Source of the DNA: Lingula anatina
Lineage: Eukaryota > Brachiopoda > Lingulata > Lingulida > Lingulidae
Length of the DNA: 64,000 bases
Reading direction: 5' to 3'
Assembly: GCF_001039355.2 (NCBI RefSeq)
Contig: NW_019774525.1
Coordinates: forward strand, 353,481-417,480
The stretch's first letter is position 1; every line of letters begins with the position of its first letter. A program made the translations under genes and the position numbers. This document shows positions 25,458 through 36,855 of this stretch, piece after piece. Below the pieces are notes generated by a model, which worked only from the letters and a program-made list of their open reading frames with translations, was not told the origin of the DNA and searched no databases.

Positions 25458-28400
25458 CCTTTGGACCAACAAAGAATTGGTTGAATGAAGAAACATTTAA
25501 GCCAAATACGACTTATATTTCTTATTTCTTTGTTATTTCTTTCTGCCAAAACAAAATAATTCTAGACTTTGGGGAAATGATTTTAATTATAACAATATTC
25601 TATACAAGTGAAGATGCAGGAAGTGAAAACAATGATGTTAATCATAGGAAGTAGTAGGAGTTTGAAAATTGTGTAGGCTGGTGACAATCATCTCTCGGAC
25701 CAGCCTTACATAATGACTGGCTTCAGCCAGAAAGACGGAATTAGTTTCTACAAGTGCCGACATGCCTTTTATGTTCCATGTTTTTTTTATAGAAGTCCTA
25801 TGGCATATACTTGTATGTTGGTAACACAGTTAAAAACACCAAACCCACACGAAAGTCCTCCTGACATCCAGTTTGGCTGGTTGCATTGGTTTGTGAATGT
25901 CAATTTACGTAGATTTTTAATGAGTTTATCCGAAGTATGTTTTACTGGACTCGTTACTCTTTGAAAGCAAGCAAGGGGATAAGCTCACTTTATCTAAACA
26001 TTAATAAATATTTGAAAACCTATAAGCTCTTTTAGGTCTCTTCTTGAATAAATTGTTTGGCAAGTTGTCTGCTTTTTAATTAAGTGTAGATGAAAAAATG
26101 TGTTATATGATTTAAAAAAGTTGAGTCTGATTAAGGGTGTACTTAGTATATAACATTTTATTTTCAAAATGTTGTCTTAGGTCAGACCTGTGATGTGTAG
26201 AATGTGACTGCCTTACAAATAGTGAACATATGCTTTAATTTGAACACATTCTAGAGCAAATTTAAAACTTAACCTCTGCTTATTTCTTACTGCTGAAGGA
26301 AGGAAGATAATTAAATTTCTTTTCTTTTTTACTATTTTTAGCAAATTGCTCTTACTATATTGAGGCAGTTAAACATATTTTTAGAGCAAATATTAAACCA
26401 TTACTCATGAATGTTTAAAACAAGGAAGCTCATTGAATCTTGTATTCTTTTATTCTATTTTTGGTGAATTGTCCCCACCATATTACGTCTATGTTTAGAC
26501 TTCGGTGCTAAGAAAATAATTTTAGTCATTAGGACATCTCACTAATTGAATACAGCTTTATAGAAAGATCAGACCATATTTTTGGACCCCCATACTGTTC
26601 TTTGTGGTATTTTTTGTGTATTTCTCATATATTTCAGAATAACTTGTAGAATAAAGCATTGTGCCTCTTCTCCTTTCATCCCTTACAATACAATCCTCCA
26701 GTGTTCAGTATCTAAACAAGGAATTGCTGAAAAAGTGATTAGAGAAAATTAGGAGCAACTGTACAAATTATGTGATGACTGGCCCTATTAAGAAGTATTC
26801 ATAATTCAGTATATGGTAGGGTGGGGTGGTCCAGATTGCAGTAATTCACATTCATTTGGTAGTTCACTCACTTGTTGTATTTGGAACCTAATTAGGGGCA
26901 TGAGTAACAGAGAATACCACTAAAAGGGGAAAAAGGATATATTTGTAACTTAAATGTACATTATTGTAGATTAAACCATCTCTCCTTGTCATGAAGTGTC
27001 AGCTTGGGTTTCCCCGTCTGATTGCAAGTGAATAATACAAAATGGGTCTTGGATGGCTTTTTGATCTGTGTGTGGATGTACTTCTACATTTTATTTGAGG
27101 AATTGGGTGTTGATGGGTTTTTAATTCTCAGTGTGACATTCAGTCTTCCTCTTCAACATTTCGTTAATAAGATCATTTTTCTCTGGGGATAAGGAAATGT
27201 TTTAAAGCATGTTTAAGAGAAAAAAATCATCCTAATATCTCAGGTGCATTACCTTGAAAGTGACAAAGCTGAATTCAAGCATATTCTTTCATGGTTAATA
27301 AATTTGATTATATCCAATATTCTGAATTTTAATAAGAATAAGATTGTGTTGTTGTTTGACTAGACTTACTGTCAAGCTATTCACAAAAGAACTTGCACAG
27401 TCAATTCAAAATTCCAATTAAAATAGATAAAGAATACTGTCTCCACGCCAGAGGTGTTAAAATGCGTGATTACCTCCCGGACTCCTGAGATTCATAAGTA
27501 TGAAAACCATTGATCTGGGAGTTAAGAGAATTCATTTTGTTGGTGGGCCCTTAATTACTGCAGGACTGCCTTTATTATTGGGCGTTAAAAGTGGAATTAT
27601 CCAATCCCCTAGTCTGTTCTATTGTGTGGATGTTTGTCTTGGGTCTACTTTTGATGTGCCGCTATCTTCTAATGAGCTACGTTACGTTCTTGCGTGGATT
27701 AGCAGATTCAAGTATAGGCCCCTTGTAGTTAAGCCCCAGTAAATATTTGTACGCTCCTTTCTCTTCTTTCTATTCAGACAGAGCCGATTTTGGGGGTTAA
27801 CTTTCAAACAGTGTGGAGATGTGTCAAGCAACATCCACCTCCTATTTTGTCGGTCATTCTTCACCTTTGATTCCTAAACTTGGGACTTATCCATTGCAAA
27901 TATAGGAGCATGGGCATTATAGAGGAGAGGGCATACAAAGCTGTACAGTCTTCCTGGGCTACACCAGTCTGCACTAGGAGGCTTATCTGTGGCTTGGCAC
28001 CTTGGTACAATTTCTCTGGGTGTATCTATATGGGAAACCCAAATATTAGCTCAGTATTTGTTAAGCAGACGGGATAATAGGTTGTTGGCACAATTGTAAT
28101 GATCATGTAGTTTTTGTGCCCAGTTTATAACCTTACAACTCTCCACTTGTGTGCCATTACTAAATGAGTCTGGGGGTTAAGTGCTGAGACAAAGATGTGA
28201 GAGCAACAGTGGGATAATTTGGTCTGGATTTATCCATGACCTTTGGGTGGGAGTCAGGTGGAGAACTTATTCTGGCCATTGTTCTCTCAAGTGCACCCTT
28301 CTAGAAATGATTGAAGATTTTGTTGGGAAACCTGGTCTCTAACCTTCTGAATTGACTAATACCTTCCTAAAGCTAGACTGTATTTCACACATCGAGGCAG

Positions 28401-28725
28401 AAATGAATTGCACAGATCATTCCTGCTGAGCGCACAACGGGGAGTTGGCGCAAAGGTACCTTGCTTGCTTTGGCGGATGGCGGACAGTGTCTCATGTTAC
28501 CTGTGGTGTTGTTTTGCTGCAATTTTCTCAGCTGATTGGGGACAATAAAACTTGTTATAAACCTGTCTTCTCGCTGAAGACTTGTTGTAGGCTTCTATTG
28601 AGATGTGTTCAACCATCTAATCTGGCACAATTAGTGACATCTGAGCAAGAGCTGAGCTGTCGGCACAGAGCGCTTTGTGAAGGATTAGTGGTGCCAATTA
28701 CCTCTCGGTTACACAGTATACTTCT

Positions 28726-28746
28726 GGGAGGTCGGGGAGGGGAGGG
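28726..28746 (+). other. G-quadruplex motif
   Basis: G3, G4, G4 and G3 runs with loops AGGTC, A and A, on the sense strand of MICU intron 1. Confidence 0.65.
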
Positions 28747-29745
28747 AAAGTATAACCCGCTATTATTATCTGGGGTACGGAAAGAACCCTGGGCCCCAGT
28801 ATGTGCTGTTGCACTGGCAATCACATATCAGACAACACCAACCCGACTTCACCTATTCCACCTCTAACTGACAACTCAATTTCTCCCAGCTGAGCTGAAG
28901 GGACTCACAATGATACTTGTTTGGGAATTTGAGATCAAAGGGAGGCGTGCAGTACGTTTGTATTGGTGTCATTGTGCCCACGCCATTGTGTGGAACCTAG
29001 TTCTACACTGCAGTAACAGAGTTAGCAAACTCTGGGTAAACACACCACTTCCAAAAAGGTCCAAAAGTAAATAAATAGTCGAACTTTCCACTGATGCATA
29101 GTTGTGGTTAAACTTTCCCATGATATTCACACAACAGAATTTTACAGTTTGATTACCAATATGTCAAGCCAGCAAGGTAATTAAAGAAATATTTCAGAAA
29201 TTCAAACCTTTAACCTGTCTTTCTACCTGTGTTTTAATTCTGATTGTCAGGACAAAGCCTTGTGACTCAGAGGCATTTATTTACCATTTTTACTGTTTAA
29301 AAATCTAATTATGGCATTCGGTTGACAAATTAGTACAAATATGTGAGAAATGGCAGGAATCCGTCGGAAAAATAAGTCGTAAGGCACTTTTGAAGCCTTT
29401 AAGTCAAGTCCTAACTTTGTGGCTTAGCCAGTCACGTATTGTTTCCCTGAATGCTCTAAGCTGATTGGATGAGATGAGGCATGCATAATCTCATCAGGAC
29501 TCGCTAGGCATCTAATTATTTGGACAATTAGTGGGGACTTAGCAGATTTTGCAAAAGGTTGTGATGTTTGATATTGAGATATTCAACTTCTCTGTCAATA
29601 GTGTAGCACCAAAATAATTATTGAGAGTGATCTGGATTTCAGGAGAAATGAACCAAGGGGAATCGGTTACGATTATATGATTATGTCATATTTATGTATA
29701 ATTATATTAATTGATTTTTCACTCTTCTTTTTTATTTTGATGCAG

Positions 29746-29784
29746 ATTGTGAAAAACTGGTTTTTATGGAAGCTGTTACAGGAG
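29746..29784 (+). CDS. Candidate 39-nt cassette exon of the MICU2/3-like gene
   Basis: A strong acceptor (long pyrimidine tract ending tgcag at 29741-29745) is followed by exactly 13 sense codons (IVKNWFLWKLLQE) and a near-consensus donor GAG|GTAAGA. The exon is phase 0 at both ends, the same phase as the junction between 22061 and 42754, so it can be included or skipped without changing frame. It would add a hydrophobic, Trp-containing helix after the membrane segment. Mini-exons with functional effect are known in MICU1 (the muscle MICU1.1 isoform). In a 20-kb intron, such a pair could also arise by chance. Confidence 0.3.
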
Positions 29785-32725
29785 GTAAGAGGTTGGTGAC
29801 CCTCTTTTCACCTGCCCTATTACAATATCCTGATTTTGAACACAGTTTGAACTAGATCCTGTCACCGTCCACACATTTTCCCACAGTCCCTTGTGCATGA
29901 CATCAACCTCTATTTAATTAGAACAATTATATTGCCAAAAGTCTGTTGGTTCTGAATGATTTGATTTGTTCATCATATTAAATATGGTAGACATAATTGT
30001 TCCAAGCCCCCATATTTGTTACAGCCAATTTGTCATTTTTGTTTGCCGAGGCTGCTTGTGAAAAGGTAACATGGCTCCAAGTGATACTGTTAAGTCTCTT
30101 GTTGCAAGGACAGTTTACTCCACTGTATTGTCATAATACATTCGGGTTATGAATTCTATCAAGGCTTTATTTGTGTGGCTTACAAACAGCCCTGGGTCAT
30201 GATGGATAATGAAAAGTAAGTTAATACAACTTAACTTACCAATAGGGCAAGACTGACAAGTGCTTGTGTTGGAGAAATGATGTGATTTGGGCATTTGCAC
30301 ATGCCACTGCATGGTCATTGTATTGCAGTGCACGTGTTGTTGATTCCTTAGACATGTAATATGATGCGAAAATGACAATACTTAACTTTGCGCACCTGAG
30401 CTTGTGGTTTGGAGGCAACAACAGTTTAGAAGTTAGCCCTCCCTATGTTGCATTTTCACCACCTTTTAATGCTTTTGAGCAGCCCATGTATTGATTGTTG
30501 GGAAATATAAATACAGCTGGTCCGTAGCATTCCATGAGAAAATGTGGGTCTTGTTTCTGCTGGTCTGAAGAGCTAATTGACCTTTGATACCTGAAAGTAA
30601 CTTTGCGTCATTGCCACTACATTGAAACACCTGAGCTCTCTTTGAAGTGGGGCTCTGGGAGGAACCAGCAACCAAACCACCTTGGAACACCTGTAAGAGG
30701 TTCAGACATACCTTACAAATGAGGGAGAAAGAGAGCACCTTTTGTATGTGAGAAAGTGAGACCAAAGGCTTTGGTAACTTCACATACTTGCAATCAATTT
30801 GATTTCGTGTCAATATCAAACAAACAAAACAAATGAACACCTGTAATACCAAATTGAAGCATACTCCATGCCATGCAGTACCTTGGACAAGACACAAGCT
30901 ATAATGCAGTTGAAAGTTGCAGTATTTCCCTTACAGATATTCTATATTGTTGTACATTTCCTGTGTCACATTACTCTTATAACATGTCTGTTATTACAGA
31001 GACATAAAGCAACATTTTCACCTGTACAACACAACAGGTGAATTTAGCCTTTGACCCTCAAGTGAAATGAAGATGAATTGTCCAAAATCCATTTTGAACT
31101 CTAATAGATTTGATGTTCATGATTTTCAGTTCCCTCTAAGGTGACCATTTGATATAATTCAATACCGAAATTAGATGATTAAATCTTTGTGTCAGTGCTT
31201 TTATGCAGAATAACCCAAAAGGAAATTGAAAATGGGAATATACTCCACTAAGCAGTTTTTTTGTAAGATAAAAAACACTGCATTTTCTTAATGCCCTCAA
31301 TATTTTCTTGCACTCACTGACCATCATTTGTAAGAGTTTCAAATTAAAAGAAAGTCTTATTATTTATTAGTATTTTCACAAAAATAGTATTTTTAAGACC
31401 AGTTATTTCTGTTCTTGGCAGGTGACCTGTGATGTGGATTTCTTGCAATTTGCCTTCTTTTAAAAGAGTAATTATTGAACAAGAGCAAGAATTCCATTAC
31501 TTACAAAGGATACAGTGTGCTTTTGGGCTATGTCACAGGCCAGCTTAAAAGAAAATTGGAATATATAAGACAATGACAGTTCCATGAATGAGCTTATCCC
31601 CTAAAGCTTCCAAGGATAATAGCACATGAAGTGTAAATTCTTAGAAAATCAAATTCTTTGTAGAAACAGCATTTGTGGTTTTAAGAACAGTTGTTCCCTC
31701 ATCCAATAAAGAAAATACCATTTTCCTTAGCAAATGATTGTTGTTTTGTCCTTTCTTCAAAAACGTGTTATTCCTGTAAAAAGTGGGCGTGGCTGAAAAT
31801 AATTAATCCTCTGTTACAACATATGTCTCTTTTTTTTTCTCTGCAATTATGTTTTATAATATTATTATAGTTGTGATGTAAAAGATAACACATTTTGACT
31901 TTGAAATGGGTACAGGTATTTTCAATTTTAAAACTAATAGAAAGATATTGAGAGAGGATACTATTAGAGAGAAAAAACATTTCCAACCTTCCAATTTGGT
32001 TGAACATTGTTTTTAAATAAAAGAAATTTTGATGGCAATATTTTATATGTTATTTTCAAATTTTCTCCAAATGATACACCTGCATTCTCTATAATATAAC
32101 ATTGCCTTTTCAGGCTTTTAGTTTTCCATAGTGTTTTCCCTGTTTTACAATCCCCCTCCCCCATTAGATATGTTAACGACCCTCAAATAACATTATAATG
32201 TTGATGATATGCAAGTTGGTGTGCATGAATATGCATTTTCACATAAAAAGAGACCATGTTTGCATGAACCAAAACATCCTATTGTATAGTTCTACTTCAA
32301 ATAACTTTTCAAAGAGGTGACATGTTTTAAAGATATAATGTAAGTGTACTTTGCCCTGATTTATATCTGACTTCTGAAGTTGCGGAATGTGTGTTGTTAT
32401 TTCCTGATTTTCCCCACACTCACTATGTTGTGTCATACAATATGTGTTGTAGTGAAGAATCGGTGTTCACTTGGCACAGCTAGGGGCAATGAAGCAGTGG
32501 AGCAGAGAGTACAAGTGGTCAAATACTTAACACCAAGTCAGCCATGCAGCAGTGCTACATGGCAAGAAACTCTGTGCTTGTTCTTTGAAAAAAAAAAGAA
32601 GAAAATGAACATTAAGAAAAGTTTAAATGCTGGAGGTTCTTTAGGAGGAGAGAACTTTTTTTATGTCAGCAGCAAGTAGGACTGCTCTGTGGCAGAAAAC
32701 TTGGTCTCTGTTGTAAGAGCATGTT

Positions 32726-32748
32726 GGGGGTGGGGGTTGGGGGTGGGG
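32726..32748 (+). other. G-quadruplex motif (G5 T G5 TT G5 T G4)
   Basis: Four G-runs of 4-5 separated by 1-2-base T loops on the sense strand of MICU intron 1. This is a near-ideal quadruplex-forming sequence in DNA and pre-mRNA. Confidence 0.75.
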
Positions 32749-33240
32749 CTATTTCAAGAAAATCTAATAAAGGAATATTCTTAGCCACAGTAAATTATCT
32801 TTATCAATTAGTAGTAATTACCATGCTACTCTTAAGTGTGAGCCTGTACACTGGTAGCTAAGGAATATTTGTATATTTCTACCTGTTTGCCTGTGCAGTA
32901 GTAATAATGATGCAGTGTTAGAGCATTCTTACCAGTACAGTGCATTCATTGGTGGTATTAGATGAACCTATAGATGCATTTTCTCCCAATATGGTTGCAT
33001 TCAGATTAGATGATTCTCGGATGGTCTCCCTGCCTCCACATAGATTAAATTTTGGCTTTGAGGTTTGATTGCTTGGCTCCTGCAGGGAAGGTGTGTGTGG
33101 AGGCGGGGAGCCCATTAAGAGATTAGGTGGTCTTGCTTTCATATAGGGTATGCCATGTTTGATCCTCGGACCAGTAGATCCAAGGATAATCTGTTGTGAA
33201 TGCGACATAAGTCACACTTGTGTGTAGACTACAGATGTTA

Positions 33241-33439
33241 GGCCCCATTCCCATAGACACCATTGGTCTACATAGATTGATCCAACTCTGTAGGGATTCT
33301 CACTGAGTGCAATTAGGTGACTGAATGACACACGGCCTCCTAGCTTTACGTAGAATTCAGTAAAGCTGATGGTATTCAACAAGTCCCTGCAGAGTTTGAT
33401 CAATCTTTGTAGACAGATGGAGTCTATGAGAAAGAGGTC
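33241..33439. mobile_element. PIF/Harbinger-like MITE, copy 2 (CpG-decayed)
   Basis: The 199-bp element starts GGCCCCATTCCCATAG and ends with an imperfect inverted copy (GAGAAAGAGGTC). It is flanked on both sides by TTA (33238-33240 and 33440-33442), a perfect TWA duplication. The left arm reads CTACATAGATTGATCCAACT where copy 1 has CTACGTAGATCGATCCAACT, so CpG sites have become TpG or CpA. It sits in MICU intron 1. Confidence 0.7.
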
Positions 33440-35075
33440 TTATTGGTTTCATGATCTTGTATTAGAACAGTATATAAAATAACAGGGATGGCTTGATAGA
33501 ATATATATCTTGTACATAAGGTTCAGTGTATTATATGGATTCCACTTACTTTTGCTTTGAACCAACCTTTCTTCTTGTAGAGAAAGTCAAGTATTGAGAT
33601 CAGTTGATTTTAAGAATACTAGTATTGTCTGGTATACAACTGCAAATAGTATTTTTTCAATTTAACCGGATTTGTGGCTAACTGATTCTTGTGTTAATCT
33701 TTTTTTTAACCTGCTTGTATCATGTTCTGACGTGGTTCTGAATGGATTTTTTAAACTTTTTATGCTGTCTCACGAATCACTTGGCATATTCAAATGTAGT
33801 TTGTCATGTGTGGTTCACAATTCAGACATAAAAGTTTAAGATGTAAGGGGAAAAAATATCAAAGCCGCCTATTAGGCCATATGTATTTTCCTAAACCTAG
33901 TTTTAACCAAAGTTTTAATTCAAAAGGTTTTGGAATTATTTTTTGAAGTCAACATGGTGATATGTAGTTCAAACATAAATTGTGTCAGTTACATTGTGCA
34001 CAGGGTCTAATGTCAAACAATAACGAGCTGGATGCAGGACTGATAATAAATGTAGACACCACACATTGCTTTGCCCTTAGAAGATGCTGTGTCACTGACC
34101 TAAGACAGCTTTGCAGGAGGGAAGACCTGCATCACTTCACATGTATTTCATCCATATGAGAAAACTGTTCACAACCTTGTTTAATTGGAATGGAAGCAGA
34201 CTAATTTGTGTCCTCAGACGCCTATATATATATTCCACTCCCTGTGTATAATTGGTTCACTAGGTGAGGTCAATCAGTCTATTTCAGTCTGTTTCAAAAT
34301 TGTGCTTGTGAACATGCCCACATGATGTGACAAACCGGGTAATCAAGATTTTTTTTTTGGTAATTTTCCCTCTCCTATTTTCATTGATATTTGAAGCTGA
34401 ATGATGGTTGTTGGTGTCAAACATCACCTCAGTAGACCTACAGCCATGTTGAAGTTAGAGTTTCAGGAACATAACTATGATCTCTTCACTGACAGCATGG
34501 AGTTAGGTTTAATAAGTGTAATAGTATACTTGTATTATCTTGTGCTATTTGATATTGAGACCAATTTTTGTATTATTTTTTTTGGTTACCTTTTCTGCAT
34601 TAAGCATTAGATTTGTCCCTCTGTGGCTTTATTATGAGTTCCTTGCATGTTTTAGTCAGATCTAAGGTGGCCCAGATCATGACTTTTATGAATGAAGAAC
34701 TGTGTTGTCAAAATATGAGTATCATTTACACTTTGGCATTAGGCTGTGCACGAGACAAAACAGACACATGCAAAACATCCTTTTGATTGTAATAAGTTAA
34801 GTTCTAAAAAAATAACAATAGGCCATGTGTCTGTTTTTTTGTACTTTTTTGAAATTATTTCTAGTTTTGAAATATACTACATCTGTTACTGCCTTTTTTG
34901 TTGCAGTATCTGAAGCAAATAAAGAGGTAAATTCCAACACAAAATAAAAGCTTTAGAAGAAAGTAATTTCAATTTTTAAGAGAGTGTTATCCAGTGGCAG
35001 GAAAAGTTACTTAATGACCTACATGAATGTGATGTTGCTGACTTACAGGAATGCATCAAAGCAATCCTCCCTGTA

Positions 35076-35626
35076 CAGGCCTACCCAACTACCAGACTCG
35101 GCACCTAAGGATCCTGAATTAACCGGTATATCGGTCCACACTACCCGTTTTCAAGGTGTGTGTCAGATCGCATTTCGGAGTATCAGCCAGAACACCGACA
35201 GGATGAGCCCTGGCATGCTCGGCTGTCACCTTGATTGGATAGTAAACGATTGTCGTAAAATCGCTATATGATTTTAAAACCGGGTGCATAAATTTGAAAG
35301 CCACCTAGATGAACCTTAGACTGCCACATTAATCTAATACAATGCAAAAAAGCCCTATCAAAAGTGATAAAAACATTCAAACCGAATGTCGTAAAGTCCC
35401 CATATATCCCCATAGAGACAATAAAATAGAGTACTCTAAAGTAAGAGTGCAGTTTAAGGTTGTTCAGCCGAGCGTGGATGAGCCCGCAGTCATGCTACAA
35501 AATTTGTTCTGGGATATGATACTCCAAAATGCGATCTGACACACACCTTGAAAACGGGTAGCGTGGTCCCATATACCGGTTAATTCAGGATCCTTAGGTG
35601 CCGAGTCTGGTAGTTGGGTAGGCCTG
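35076..35626. mobile_element. 551-bp non-autonomous DNA transposon with 109-bp TIRs
   Basis: Left arm 35076-35184 and right arm 35518-35626 are inverted repeats of about 109 bp with few mismatches; they start CAGGCCTACCCAACTACCAG and run through GATCGCATTT(C/T)GGAGTATC. Weaker inverted similarity continues inward to about 35232. Both sides are flanked by CTGTA (35071-35075 and 35627-35631), read as a 5-bp target duplication. No transposase frame is present. The TIR start does not match a superfamily I can name with confidence. Many CpG survive in an otherwise CpG-free intron, so the insertion looks recent. Confidence 0.8.
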
Positions 35627-36053
35627 CTGTAGTCAAACCATAAAACCCAAAACTTGGAAAAGACCCGAAACTGTTATAGCTATGGGGGGCTTTTGAAAAG
35701 ACTAGGCCACTTGGTCAGTTAGCACTTATTTTCAACACAATATCTAACATTTGTTAAGACATATTGCAATCCCTTTACTTGTACCATTATGAAAAAGCAG
35801 CAGAAAAGGCGTGGCTTTGTTATAAATCACTTTTCTTCCAGACCTCCTTACTTTTGACACTTCTCAACCATTCAGGTAATTTAGTGTTGAGGTACTCCTT
35901 ATTTTACCCAGAAACACTGAGACATGACTTTGATATGGTGGTTTTAATAAGACTGACCCCTCAGATGACCTTAAAGTGCCTTACTCTTTGTTTTTTCAAT
36001 GATGCTTACAGCTAGAACTGGCTTCTGCTGCTTCATTCTAGGACACATTGTAA

Positions 36054-36283
36054 GACTGGGTTCCCATGCCTAGATCGATCCATCTGTATCGACATTACTC
36101 CCTGTGGGTTCACGCTAAATTGCTATCAGCTTAAGAGACTTAATAGTCTGGTATGCCTACCGAATCAGCTAGGGGGTGTACTTAACTTTCTTGCACGCTG
36201 CTTGGCCTCGCTGATAGCAGATAGCAATTTAGTGAGACTCCCTGTGGAGATAGATTGATTCAAATATTTGTGGGAATCGTCCC
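36054..36283. mobile_element. PIF/Harbinger-like MITE, copy 3 (diverged subfamily)
   Basis: The 230-bp element is flanked by TAA on both sides (36051-36053 and 36284-36286). Its arms are inverted and imperfect: left has GGGTTCCCATG, TCGATCCATCTG and AAATTGCTATC; the right arm on the other strand has CGATTCCCACA, AATCTATCTCC and AAATTGCTATC. End structure and target site agree with the family, but the inner arms differ from copies 1 and 4. Confidence 0.6.
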
Positions 36284-36825
36284 TAAGATTGCTAGTGGAC
36301 CAATTTTTATTGGATTTTATGCAGAGTTGATTAAATCATTTTCTTGATGCTTTCATGGCTGTCATTGAAATTGGGATTATTGTCCATTTAAACAGAAAAA
36401 CTACTGTATAAACCCAAGTTTGAAAATGATACATGCTCTCAAAGCATTTCTTCCAAACAAGATTAAAATTATAAAGATAAAAGAACATGAATATTGCCTT
36501 TGGATTACAGTTTCAAATAGCCATTGGGGTTCCTGCACACCAGGAGAGAGGGGGCAACCTTCTGTCTGTTGCCAATAAAAAACCAAGAACAACTGTGGCC
36601 TTTGATGTCATTTCAATTTGATTATGATCTTGATGAAAGCAGCCTCAGTAATGATCCTTCCACCTGTGTATTGTTTCTGCCTATTAGTAGACAATGAGCA
36701 GGCCAGCTGCCTCCAACCTCAGACCGGCTTGCACTGCTCACAGGCAGGAAATATTTGGTGATATAGTTCACCTTGAATGTTTTGCAGAACACTTCTTTGC
36801 TGATTGTTTTTAGTGGTGGTAGATT

Positions 36826-36855
36826 GGGAAGGGGGGGGCTGGGGGCTGGGAGGGG
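36826..36855 (+). other. G-quadruplex motif
   Basis: Runs G3, G8, G5, G3 and G4 are separated by loops of 1-2 bases (AA, CT, CT, A), on the sense strand of MICU intron 1. Confidence 0.7.

Noticed and set aside
28445-28867. 140-codon plus-strand frame in MICU intron 1
   Set aside because: Longest isolated intronic frame, but no motif; it lies in a locally GC-richer patch where stops are rarer.
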